DNA of 64,000 nucleotides, from the NCBI RefSeq assembly GCF_000374865.1, contig NZ_KB895458.1, positions 1-64,000 of the forward strand, written 5' to 3'. Source of the DNA: Arthrobacter sp. 135MFCol5.1. Its GTDB lineage: Bacteria; Actinomycetota; Actinomycetes; Actinomycetales; Micrococcaceae. Under the pieces are notes generated by a model. The model searched no databases, was not told where the DNA came from, and saw only the letters and a program-made list of their open reading frames with translations. Position 1 is the stretch's first letter. Each line of letters begins with the position of its first letter. The position numbers were made by a program, and so were the translations under genes. Shown piece by piece: positions 56,547 to 64,000 of the stretch.

Positions 56547-57735
56547 GTTGCCAGAAGGATGGGAGCGCAAGCGAGTTGACGAACTGTGTCGGGTGACTCG
56601 CGGCGCGTCACCGCGACCTATTCATGAATGGATTGCGCCTGCTGGTACTCCGTGGGTCAAGATAGCTGATGCCACTTCAGACCCGTCAAAATACATCACC
56701 AAGACACGAGAATTTATCCGCAACGAAGGCCGCAGCAAGAGCGTCGTTGTATATCCAGGTGACTTGATACTTTCCAACAGCGCCACTCCCGGGATTCCTA
56801 AGTTTTTAGGGATCGAGGCTTGCATCCACGACGGATGGCTTCTCCTCAGGGATCTACTTGACGTAGACCCGATGTTTCTCTATTACGTCTTCTTGAACGA
56901 CCGCAAAGACTTAGCCGGTCAAGGAAACGGTTCAATTTTCACCAACCTCAAGACGGACATAGTCAAGAGCCACAAGGTGACCATTCCCCCTATGTGGGAG
57001 CAGCGCGCGATCGCTGAGATGCTCGGAGCCCTCGACGACAAGGTCGCCGCCAACACCAAACTAGTGCAGACATCTGCAGTTTTGGCGCAGGCCCTATTTG
57101 CAGCTTCAATGCGCGCCGCGGCCCATGAAGTTACGCTTTCCGACGTTGCCGAACTCCTTACTCGAGGCGTTGCACCAAAGTACTCGGATACTGAGGACAC
57201 GGTCGTGGTCCTCAATCAAAAATGCGTCCGCGATCAGCGCGTTAACCTGGACCCGGCTCGGCGAACACTTGCATCGAAAGTCGGTAGAGACAAGATGCTG
57301 AAGATGAATGATGTACTGGTGAACTCCACAGGCCAAGGAACCCTGGGCCGGGTAGCACGCTGGACCAACAGTGCCAGCGTTACTGTGGACTCCCACATCA
57401 CTATCGTCCGGTTCGATCAAGCAAAAGTTGATCCCGTGTGCGCGGGTATGGCTCTGCTGGCCTCACAGAAAACCATCGAAGAGATGGGCGAAGGAAGCAC
57501 CGGGCAAACCGAGCTATCACGAATTGAACTCGGCAAACTCTCTCTGAGGCTCCCCCACAAGAGCCGGCAGGCTGAACTCAGCGAGCGAATCACGTCGATG
57601 TCGGAGATGGAGAGCGTGCGCCTGAGCGAAAACCGTACCCTCTCTGCTACTCGTGACGCACTCCTCCCCCAGCTGATGTCCGGCAAGCTCCGGGTCAAGG
57701 ATGCGGAGCGGGTCCTGGAAAACGCCGGGGTGTAA
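56539..57735 (+). CDS. hsdS: type I restriction-modification specificity subunit
   Basis: HsdS selects the bipartite DNA target. The 398-residue protein has two target-recognition domains, each closed by a conserved helix. TRD1 runs from LPEGWERKRVDEL to about 165, followed by PPMWEQRAIAEMLGALDDKV (spacer helix). TRD2 runs from about 200 to 345 and is followed by a second helix ending DALLPQLMSGKLRV. The TRDs are slightly less GC-rich than hsdM and hsdR, as expected for exchanged modules. The ATG lies within the hsdM end, so the genes are coupled. Confidence 0.95.
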   Translation: MFKLPEGWERKRVDELCRVTRGASPRPIHEWIAPAGTPWVKIADATSDPSKYITKTREFIRNEGRSKSVVVYPGDLILSNSATPGIPKFLGIEACIHDGWLLLRDLLDVDPMFLYYVFLNDRKDLAGQGNGSIFTNLKTDIVKSHKVTIPPMWEQRAIAEMLGALDDKVAANTKLVQTSAVLAQALFAASMRAAAHEVTLSDVAELLTRGVAPKYSDTEDTVVVLNQKCVRDQRVNLDPARRTLASKVGRDKMLKMNDVLVNSTGQGTLGRVARWTNSASVTVDSHITIVRFDQAKVDPVCAGMALLASQKTIEEMGEGSTGQTELSRIELGKLSLRLPHKSRQAELSERITSMSEMESVRLSENRTLSATRDALLPQLMSGKLRVKDAERVLENAGV

Positions 57736-57823
57736 ACGCCCAACCTGGTAGGAGTGGGCACCTTGCCATGGTCGCTCGGAGCCTGAGTATGCTAAACAAC
57801 AAATCGATTGTGGGGGAATCACA

Positions 57824-60800
57824 GTGACAGCACCAGCAGTTGCCTTTTCAGAGGCCGACTGGGAGGGCGCCGCGAAGGAGCGGCTTGGGGAGTTGGACTG
57901 GAAGCCCGTGGAGGGCCAGGCCATCGCTCCTGGCACCGGGGAACGCGAGTCGTGGTCGGAGCTGCTGATCCGGCCACGCTTGCTTGCCGCCCTCCAGCGA
58001 CTCAACCCCGAGGTTCCCTGCCAGTACCTCCAGCAGGCCTTGGCGGAAATAGCCTCGCCCAGGTCCAACGACGCGGTCGCTGAGAACCACCGCATCCACA
58101 ACTGTCTCGTGGACGGCTACCGGCTGACCTACATCGACTCCGACGGTAGCGAAGCCAATCCGACCATCCGACTGCTGAGCCAGTCACCGGACCAGAACGA
58201 CTGGCTTTCCGTCAACCAGGTCACCCTGATCCAGGGCGACTACAAGCGCCGCTTCGACATCGTGCTCTACTGCAACGGCATGCCCGTCAGCATTATCGAG
58301 CTGAAAAAAGCCGGCAATGCCCACGCGGACCTTCCCGGCGCGCATGCCCAGCTACAGACGTACCTTCGCGAATTCCCCATGGCCTTCCGCTTCTGCGTCT
58401 TCACGCTCGCAAGCGACGGAATCCAGGCCAAGTACGGGACGCCATTCACCCCCTTCAACCACTTTTCACCCTGGAATGTAGACGACGACGGCGTCCCTGT
58501 CCCACAGGGCTACATGGTCGACGGCGATGCTGTCACCGCCCTCGACACCGCACTGGACGGCCTCTACAACCAGGAACGTTTCCTGCAGCTGGTCCGCAAC
58601 TTCACCGCGTTCGACCAGGGGGCTGGTGGCCTTGCCAAGCGGATCGCCAAGCCGCACCAGTACTACGCCGTAACCAAGGCGGTTGCCAGCACCATCCAGG
58701 CGTTGGAAAGCAACGGCAAGGCCGGCGTCGTCTGGCACACCCAGGGATCGGGCAAGTCCATGGAGATGGAACTGTACGCCAACATGGTGGCCCGGCAGCC
58801 CAAGCTGAAGAACCCCACCGTCGTAGTCATCACCGACCGTAATGAATTGGACGGCCAGCTGTTCGAAGGCTTCGACCGCAGCATGCTCCTCGCCGAGAAA
58901 CCGAAGCAGATCAAGAAGCGGTCCGAGTTGCGGGATGAGCTGACTAACCGTACAACTGGCGGCATCTACTTCACCACACTGCAGAAGTTCGGCCGCAGCA
59001 AGTCCGAAAAGGAAGCCGGCGCTGACCACCCTCTGCTGTCCGACCGTCGCAACATCATCGTGGTCGTGGATGAGGCGCACCGCTCTCACTACGATGACCT
59101 GGACGGCTACGCCCGCCACCTGAGGGACGCACTCCCCTACGCGACGCTCATCGCCTTCACCGGAACGCCCATCTCTTTTGATGACCGGAATACGCAGGAG
59201 GTCTTCGGCGATTACATCGACATTTACGACCTCTCCCGGGCAGTTGAGGACGGGGCAACAGTCCCCGTGTACTTCGAGCCGCGGCTGATCAAGGTGGGAC
59301 TCTCCGAAGGCGTCACGGAAGAGGACCTGGACGAGTCCGCGGATGAACTGACTCTGGGGCTCGATGATACGGAACGTGCGCGAATCGAGAGGAGTGTCGC
59401 CGTCGTCAACGCCGTTTATGGTGCGCCGCAGCGCATCGCTGCTCTGGCCGAGGATTTGGTGACGCACTGGGAGAACCGGCGGGAACGGATGCTCAAGTTT
59501 ATCGAGGCGCCGGGCAAGGCGATGATCGTCGGTGGCACACGGGAGATCTGCGCGAACCTCTACTCGGCCATCGTGGCACTGCGGCCCGAATGGCATTCTG
59601 ACGACCTGTCGAAGGGCAAGATCAAAGTGGTCTACTCAGGCGACGCGACCGATGTACCGCCGGTGTCTGACCACGTTCGCCGCGATTCGCTGAATGCCCA
59701 GGTGAAGGAGCGGCTCAAGGACGTCGACGACGAGCTGGAGCTGGTGATCGTCAAGGACATGATGCTCACCGGCTACGACTCACCTCCGCTGCACACCCTG
59801 TACCTGGACCGGCCGCTGAAGGGCGCGCTGCTGATGCAGACGCTTGCCCGCGTCAACCGCACGTTCCGCGGCAAGGAAGACGGCCTGCTGGTGGCGTACG
59901 CGCCCCTGGCCGAGAACCTTGCCAAGGCACTGAGCGAGTACACGCAGTCTGACCAGGCGAACAAGCCTGTGGGCAAGAACATCGACGAGGCTGTGGGACT
60001 GACGGTTTCCCTGGTGGAGACCTTGCGCTCCCTGCTGGCGGGCCACGACTGGAAATCCCTGCTGATGAAAGGTGGGCCGAAGGCCTTCCTGAACGCCGTA
60101 ACCGGAGCTGTCAGTTACCTGCGGAATCCTGCCACTCCCGGTAATCAGCCTCAGGACGGGGAAGAGTCACTTGCCGGGAAATACCGCAAGTTTTCCGGTC
60201 AGCTGTCGCGAGCGTGGGCACTGTGTTCCGGCTCGAACACTCTGGCCGAGCTGCGTCCCGAGATTCAGGTGTACGAGGAAATCCGCGTTTGGATGGCGAA
60301 ATACGACGCCGCCGATCGGCAGGCAAGCGGGGAACCGGTACCTGAGGAGATCCAGCGGCTGCTGTGGAATCTCATTGCTTCCGCAACATCGTCCGGCGAA
60401 GTACTGGACATCTACGATGCCGCCGGCATGCCCAAGCCGTCTCTGGATGACCTGACGCCCGAGTTCATTGCCAAGACGCAGAGGGCGCGGAACCCGCAGC
60501 TGGCCATCGAAGCACTGCGGAAGCTTATCGCCGACGAATCTGCATCATCCACCCGGAACAACGTCATCCGGCAGCGAGCGTTCTCCGAACGGATCACCGA
60601 GCTGATGAGGAAGTACACAAACCAGCAGCTGACGTCCGCTGAGGTTATCGCTGAGCTGGTGGAGTTGGCGCGTGAGGTGGCTGCCGAAGGCAAGCGTGGG
60701 GAGCAGTTCACTCCCCCGCTGAACTCGGACGAACTCGCGTTCTATGATGCGGTGGCCCAGAACGAATCGGCGGTGGAGGTCCAAGGCGAAGGCATTCTGG

Positions 60801-61012
60801 CAGACATTGCCCGTGAACTGGTTGCTGTCATGCGGCGCGATGTCCGCACTGACTGGACTGTCCGGGATGACGTCCGGGCCAAGCTGCGGTCCTCGATCAA
60901 GCGGCTGCTGGTGCGGTTCGGGTATCCGCCGGACAAACAGCCGGAGGCCATCAAGCTCGTCATGGAGCAGATGGAGTCGATGGCGCCGCGCTTTGCAGAG
61001 GCCCGGGCCTAG
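57824..61012 (+). CDS. hsdR: type I restriction endonuclease subunit
   Basis: HsdR translocates and cuts unmethylated DNA. The 1062-residue protein has the N-terminal PD-(D/E)XK nuclease with D145 (RFDIVLY) and E159-x-K161 (IELKKA). The SF2 motor follows, with Walker A lysine K311 (TQGSGKS), DEAH at 416-419, FTGTPI and QTLARVNR, then a helical C-terminal part that docks on HsdM. The start is GTG with GGGGGAAT upstream. It lies 88 nt after hsdS and may have its own weak promoter. Confidence 0.96.
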   Translation: MTAPAVAFSEADWEGAAKERLGELDWKPVEGQAIAPGTGERESWSELLIRPRLLAALQRLNPEVPCQYLQQALAEIASPRSNDAVAENHRIHNCLVDGYRLTYIDSDGSEANPTIRLLSQSPDQNDWLSVNQVTLIQGDYKRRFDIVLYCNGMPVSIIELKKAGNAHADLPGAHAQLQTYLREFPMAFRFCVFTLASDGIQAKYGTPFTPFNHFSPWNVDDDGVPVPQGYMVDGDAVTALDTALDGLYNQERFLQLVRNFTAFDQGAGGLAKRIAKPHQYYAVTKAVASTIQALESNGKAGVVWHTQGSGKSMEMELYANMVARQPKLKNPTVVVITDRNELDGQLFEGFDRSMLLAEKPKQIKKRSELRDELTNRTTGGIYFTTLQKFGRSKSEKEAGADHPLLSDRRNIIVVVDEAHRSHYDDLDGYARHLRDALPYATLIAFTGTPISFDDRNTQEVFGDYIDIYDLSRAVEDGATVPVYFEPRLIKVGLSEGVTEEDLDESADELTLGLDDTERARIERSVAVVNAVYGAPQRIAALAEDLVTHWENRRERMLKFIEAPGKAMIVGGTREICANLYSAIVALRPEWHSDDLSKGKIKVVYSGDATDVPPVSDHVRRDSLNAQVKERLKDVDDELELVIVKDMMLTGYDSPPLHTLYLDRPLKGALLMQTLARVNRTFRGKEDGLLVAYAPLAENLAKALSEYTQSDQANKPVGKNIDEAVGLTVSLVETLRSLLAGHDWKSLLMKGGPKAFLNAVTGAVSYLRNPATPGNQPQDGEESLAGKYRKFSGQLSRAWALCSGSNTLAELRPEIQVYEEIRVWMAKYDAADRQASGEPVPEEIQRLLWNLIASATSSGEVLDIYDAAGMPKPSLDDLTPEFIAKTQRARNPQLAIEALRKLIADESASSTRNNVIRQRAFSERITELMRKYTNQQLTSAEVIAELVELAREVAAEGKRGEQFTPPLNSDELAFYDAVAQNESAVEVQGEGILADIARELVAVMRRDVRTDWTVRDDVRAKLRSSIKRLLVRFGYPPDKQPEAIKLVMEQMESMAPRFAEARA

Positions 61013-61054
61013 TTGGACGAGCAATGGGGGTTTAAAAGACTTGGGAGGACAGTT

Positions 61055-62521
61055 GTGACAGCGAGTCTGGAAGACAACCGGCGGGTGCGCCTGGGCGAGT
61101 ATCGGCAAGCCATCAGGCGTCATGCTCCGTCCGAACTCCTGCCGAAGGTGGCACGCATCGCGAGCCAACTAAAAGAGTACGAGTTCGATCCCGCGTGGAA
61201 CTTGTACTCACCCTGGGCTGCCACAGCCATTGCACGAGACAGTCTGTTGTTCGCAAGCGAACATAGATCGGCACCAGCCGATGAGAAGGCGCTAAAGAAA
61301 ATATTCGGGCTATTTGCCCAAGCCGAAAATGGTGTGCCTCAAGAACAAGAGCTGTGGTTGATGATGACCGCGTTCATATATGAGCAGGGACACTATCAAG
61401 ATACGCCGCTGCATGACATATCCCGCACACTACTCCTTCTGAAGGACACGCAGATTTCGGCCAAGGAAATCCCCGACCGCGACTGGACGGAGGTGTTGGG
61501 AATGGAACTCGAGCAGTGGCTCATGGCATTGTTCGCGATTTCCACAGCAACAAAGGGCGCACTCGGTCTTTTTGATGCAAATTCTCCTGAACGGGACAAC
61601 TGGGAGGCCCTGAATCCGGTTCTCACGAAGGAAGTAATCGACGCATGTCTCCAACGGCTGGTTTGCACACCCACAGAGTTTCGCGAGAAAAGCCAGGCTG
61701 TACCAAAAGTGGCCCCTCACCTAGCAAGGTTCGCCTTCAATCAGCTGAACAGCACTCCTTTTATCGATTTCAGGTCTGGCCCGCTGGTGGCCCCACAGTA
61801 CTTGCTTCTTTTGCGGTCAATGCTGGTCGAAAACATCTTCTACCGAGCTACAGAGAAGTGGAAGTTGTTCCCAGAGGAGTTGGGATACCGCGTAGAGGCA
61901 TACACTGGTCGACAACTCGAGTACGCAGGGTTCGATAACGTCAGCCCTGAGATCGTCTACGGGCCCGAGAAGAAGAAGTCTGTTGACTGGATTCTGACGT
62001 ACGAGAACATCCTCCTGCTCGTGGAGTGCAAAGCGGCCAAGCAAAGCCTTGACGTACGCTCCGGCGGCCTTGGAGCGCTAGATTTCTTGTCATCGCGAAT
62101 AGGAAAAGCGCGGGATCAGATCCGAAATACTCTTGCCCTCATCGAGGATGGACAACCTGAGTTCACCGGTTATCGGGGCTTCCAAGCGATTGGTCTTATC
62201 GTTACAGCCGAGCCGGTCCACAGCGCCAATGAAACAATGTTCACCCAAGGTCTTCCGCCAACAAATTGCCCGACGCTCGTTGTATCCCTCAAAGAGCTTG
62301 AGATCTTATGTCACCTTGGGACTGAAGAAATGATTCGAACCCTGCAGGTGATCATGGGAGGCAATGATTCCAACACCTTCAGCGTGGAGCATGCCATACG
62401 GCAAATCGCAGATCCTGCAAAGCTGGCAACAAACAACCGGATTATCGAGGATGCATTTGACCGAACGCTTGGATCATGGGCGCCCCCGATGCTTGAGCTT
62501 TCCGATTCGTCCGCTCCCTGA
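61055..62521 (+). CDS. unrecognised protein with PD-(D/E)XK-like nuclease motif
   Basis: A 488-residue protein with no signal peptide. Residues 1 to about 290 are helical and unrecognised. A restriction-endonuclease-like core follows: VDWILTYENILLLVECKAAK with D311, E324 and K326 in the D...ExK arrangement, then an Asp/Arg-rich helix (SSRIGKARDQIRNTLALIED) and strands (QAIGLIVTAEPV). This suggests a DNA or RNA nuclease. GTG at 61055 has GGGAGG 6 nt upstream; a TTG at 61013 directly after the hsdR stop is the longer option. The position directly behind hsdR indicates co-transcription. Confidence 0.75.
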   Translation: MTASLEDNRRVRLGEYRQAIRRHAPSELLPKVARIASQLKEYEFDPAWNLYSPWAATAIARDSLLFASEHRSAPADEKALKKIFGLFAQAENGVPQEQELWLMMTAFIYEQGHYQDTPLHDISRTLLLLKDTQISAKEIPDRDWTEVLGMELEQWLMALFAISTATKGALGLFDANSPERDNWEALNPVLTKEVIDACLQRLVCTPTEFREKSQAVPKVAPHLARFAFNQLNSTPFIDFRSGPLVAPQYLLLLRSMLVENIFYRATEKWKLFPEELGYRVEAYTGRQLEYAGFDNVSPEIVYGPEKKKSVDWILTYENILLLVECKAAKQSLDVRSGGLGALDFLSSRIGKARDQIRNTLALIEDGQPEFTGYRGFQAIGLIVTAEPVHSANETMFTQGLPPTNCPTLVVSLKELEILCHLGTEEMIRTLQVIMGGNDSNTFSVEHAIRQIADPAKLATNNRIIEDAFDRTLGSWAPPMLELSDSSAP

Positions 62522-62596
62522 GAAGCCGGCAGGTGCCCTGATGCGAGTATCTAGGAGTTGGTAATCCAAACGACCCTGCCACTTGATGTGAACCTA

Positions 62597-63991
62597 CTAG
62601 CAACTATCCCTTGCAACGGTGGCGTTGCTTGCCCGTCTACCGGGCGGGCACAGCGTGCAGCCACCTGCTCTCCTCCTGTTGGACACGGTAGCCTCCTGGG
62701 TGTGGCCAGCAGGGCATGTCCACACGTATTTTTGATCGCCGGGAACCTGTTCGTTCGGAGGGCAGGTGTTGCGCGAGAAGTCCCAGTCCAGCATCAGAGC
62801 GGGGAAACGGCTGGCGATGTCGGAAACCCCGGGAACGAGTACCTTGCCTGTTTCAACGGAGCAGGTCAGCTTGGGATATTTGCACCTGCTGACGATCATT
62901 GCGGGGAAGTCGTGTCCCTTCGGGCAGCGCCACCAGACGGTCTTCGTACCTCTCGGCGTGACATCTTCGGGGGTGAGAGAGCCGTTCCGTTGGTCATTCC
63001 ATTGGGCCGCTACGTCAGGCCGACGGATGGCAAGGCTTTGGCAGGTCCCGCAGCGTCCGTTGGACCGGACGAAGTTGGCAGGGGTGCGAGTGAAGGTGTG
63101 CCCTCTTGTACAACGCCATCCGATCCGTAGCTTCTGATTAGTTGCTTTGAATTCCTGCGGCGTCGTGTTGTTGCCAGCTTCCGGATCCCACAGACGGGCA
63201 AGTGCAGGGTGTGTTCTTGCCATGTCGGTTTGCCCTGGGAGGACTCTGCTCCCGCGGCAGTAGATACAGCCGGTCTTGTGGAGGGTGCGGTTCACAAAAG
63301 TGGCTTGGTAGTGGTGGTTATTTGGGCAGAGCCAGTGGCCCGTTTTCCTGCTATACGGTCGGACCGTCCACGGCGTGGGTCCTGAAGTGACGTCCGGGTC
63401 CCATTCGGCAAGCAGCCACGGCGCGACATCTGCAAGAGAGTTGTAGCCGGTGACCACTCTGTACCCTGAGCAAACTGAGCAAGAGCTTTCGTACGCTCCA
63501 TGCCGGCTTCGCTGTCCGGGCCGCCGGCGGCTCACGTGCCCTTCAGGGCAGAGGTAGCGTGGGCCGTTGATCATCTGGCAGTAGCGGTCATCCCACCAGG
63601 CTTCGTCCGCACGGGCCGCACAGATGCAGTCCATATACGTATGGAAGGGCTGCAACCGGTTTAAGCCAGAGTATAGGGGCTGAATTGGGCGAACGACGGG
63701 GTTCGGGTCTTCCGAGTTCCACTCGCCGTCCCAGCGGTGGCGTGCCGCGGCAGCTGTCCATCTCAGCATCAGCCACGCCTGATCTGTGGCCAAGGTGCCA
63801 ATGCGATTCCCGGCAAGCTGCATGCGTTGGTCCACCAGCTGGTATGTGAGGCGATAATCCGTGTGGGAATCACAAACAGCGCGAATAACGTCAGCGTCCG
63901 TTACTGTCGCGATGATCGCTGCTGCGACCGGGATGTCTTCCGGGGCAGGGATGTGAGTGCGTTCGTGGCGGACGGCAGAGGCGGCTCGCAC
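62597..63991 (-). CDS. multi-zinc-ribbon (DUF4379-type) protein, possibly partial
   Basis: At least 464 residues. From about 145 onward it carries a tandem array of treble-clef/zinc-ribbon units of the form C-x2-GH ... C-x2-C: YLCPEGH/CSVC, WLCPNNHH/CIYC, WRCTRGH/CGTC, WRCPKGH and WTCPAGH/CTLC. Each is separated by the W-D/P-rich spacer typical of these repeats. Such proteins are often linked to Vsr-like nucleases and defence loci, but no nuclease domain is seen here. The N-terminal 140 residues are unrecognised. The frame stays open to the window edge (64000), so the true start may lie outside; GTG at 63991 is the last one visible. Confidence 0.75.
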   Translation of the reverse strand: MRAASAVRHERTHIPAPEDIPVAAAIIATVTDADVIRAVCDSHTDYRLTYQLVDQRMQLAGNRIGTLATDQAWLMLRWTAAAARHRWDGEWNSEDPNPVVRPIQPLYSGLNRLQPFHTYMDCICAARADEAWWDDRYCQMINGPRYLCPEGHVSRRRPGQRSRHGAYESSCSVCSGYRVVTGYNSLADVAPWLLAEWDPDVTSGPTPWTVRPYSRKTGHWLCPNNHHYQATFVNRTLHKTGCIYCRGSRVLPGQTDMARTHPALARLWDPEAGNNTTPQEFKATNQKLRIGWRCTRGHTFTRTPANFVRSNGRCGTCQSLAIRRPDVAAQWNDQRNGSLTPEDVTPRGTKTVWWRCPKGHDFPAMIVSRCKYPKLTCSVETGKVLVPGVSDIASRFPALMLDWDFSRNTCPPNEQVPGDQKYVWTCPAGHTQEATVSNRRRAGGCTLCPPGRRASNATVARDSC

Positions 63992-64000
63992 TAAAGCCTC

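Overview
The window is high-GC actinobacterial DNA, most likely from Arthrobacter, Pseudarthrobacter or a close relative in the Micrococcaceae. The evidence is the 5' end of a 16S rRNA gene at base 1, an actinobacterial rrn leader, the GlgE alpha-glucan pathway, SenX3-RegX3, CarD, and many apparently leaderless TANNNT promoters. Family names are assigned by reading the proteins; no database search was run.

Layout. 1-540: start of an rrn operon on the minus strand, with leader, promoter and an upstream terminator. 537-13916: alpha-glucan metabolism, with a minus-strand operon glgE-treS-mak/glgB (maltokinase and branching enzyme in one polypeptide), divergent glgP, and glgX. A barnase-like RNase and its barstar lie inside this block. 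14006-29115: housekeeping genes, namely rlmB, cysS, ispF-ispD, carD, a lipoprotein, senX3-regX3 divergent from phoU, gpmA, a methyltransferase, a DUF2516-type protein, a trans-sulfuration enzyme, tmk-holB and a secreted peptidase-like hydrolase. 29221-35305: a patchier stretch starting at tRNA-Thr(CGT). It holds a histidine-kinase remnant, two copies of a csbD-type promoter/terminator of which only one still encloses csbD, a phosphodiester glycosidase plus GDPD pair, and a frameshifted gene. 35405-43024: pspA, polysaccharide deacetylase, GNAT, type II NADH dehydrogenase-like, coiled-coil, glutamate decarboxylase and glutamine amidotransferase genes.

43280-64000 reads as a defence island, with locally lower GC at its left end. 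It carries a GIY-YIG gene and a two-gene kinase-helicase plus phospholipase-D system that fits type I Mokosh. Next come four unrecognised minus-strand genes for membrane or secreted proteins. Then follows a type I restriction-modification operon: HTH/inactive-methylase/TRD protein, hsdM, hsdS, hsdR and a separate PD-(D/E)XK-like protein. The window ends in a multi-zinc-ribbon protein that may continue past its right edge.

How it works together. TreS, Mak, GlgE and GlgB convert trehalose to maltose, maltose-1-phosphate, linear glucan and branched glucan; GlgP and GlgX degrade it. SenX3-RegX3 and PhoU form a phosphate-control unit with a PHO-box-like repeat between them. The best candidates for undescribed biology are the inactive-methylase/TRD gene with its upstream palindrome, the nuclease-like gene behind hsdR, the four-gene unknown cluster, and the csbD-derived repeats bracketing the glycosidase-GDPD pair.
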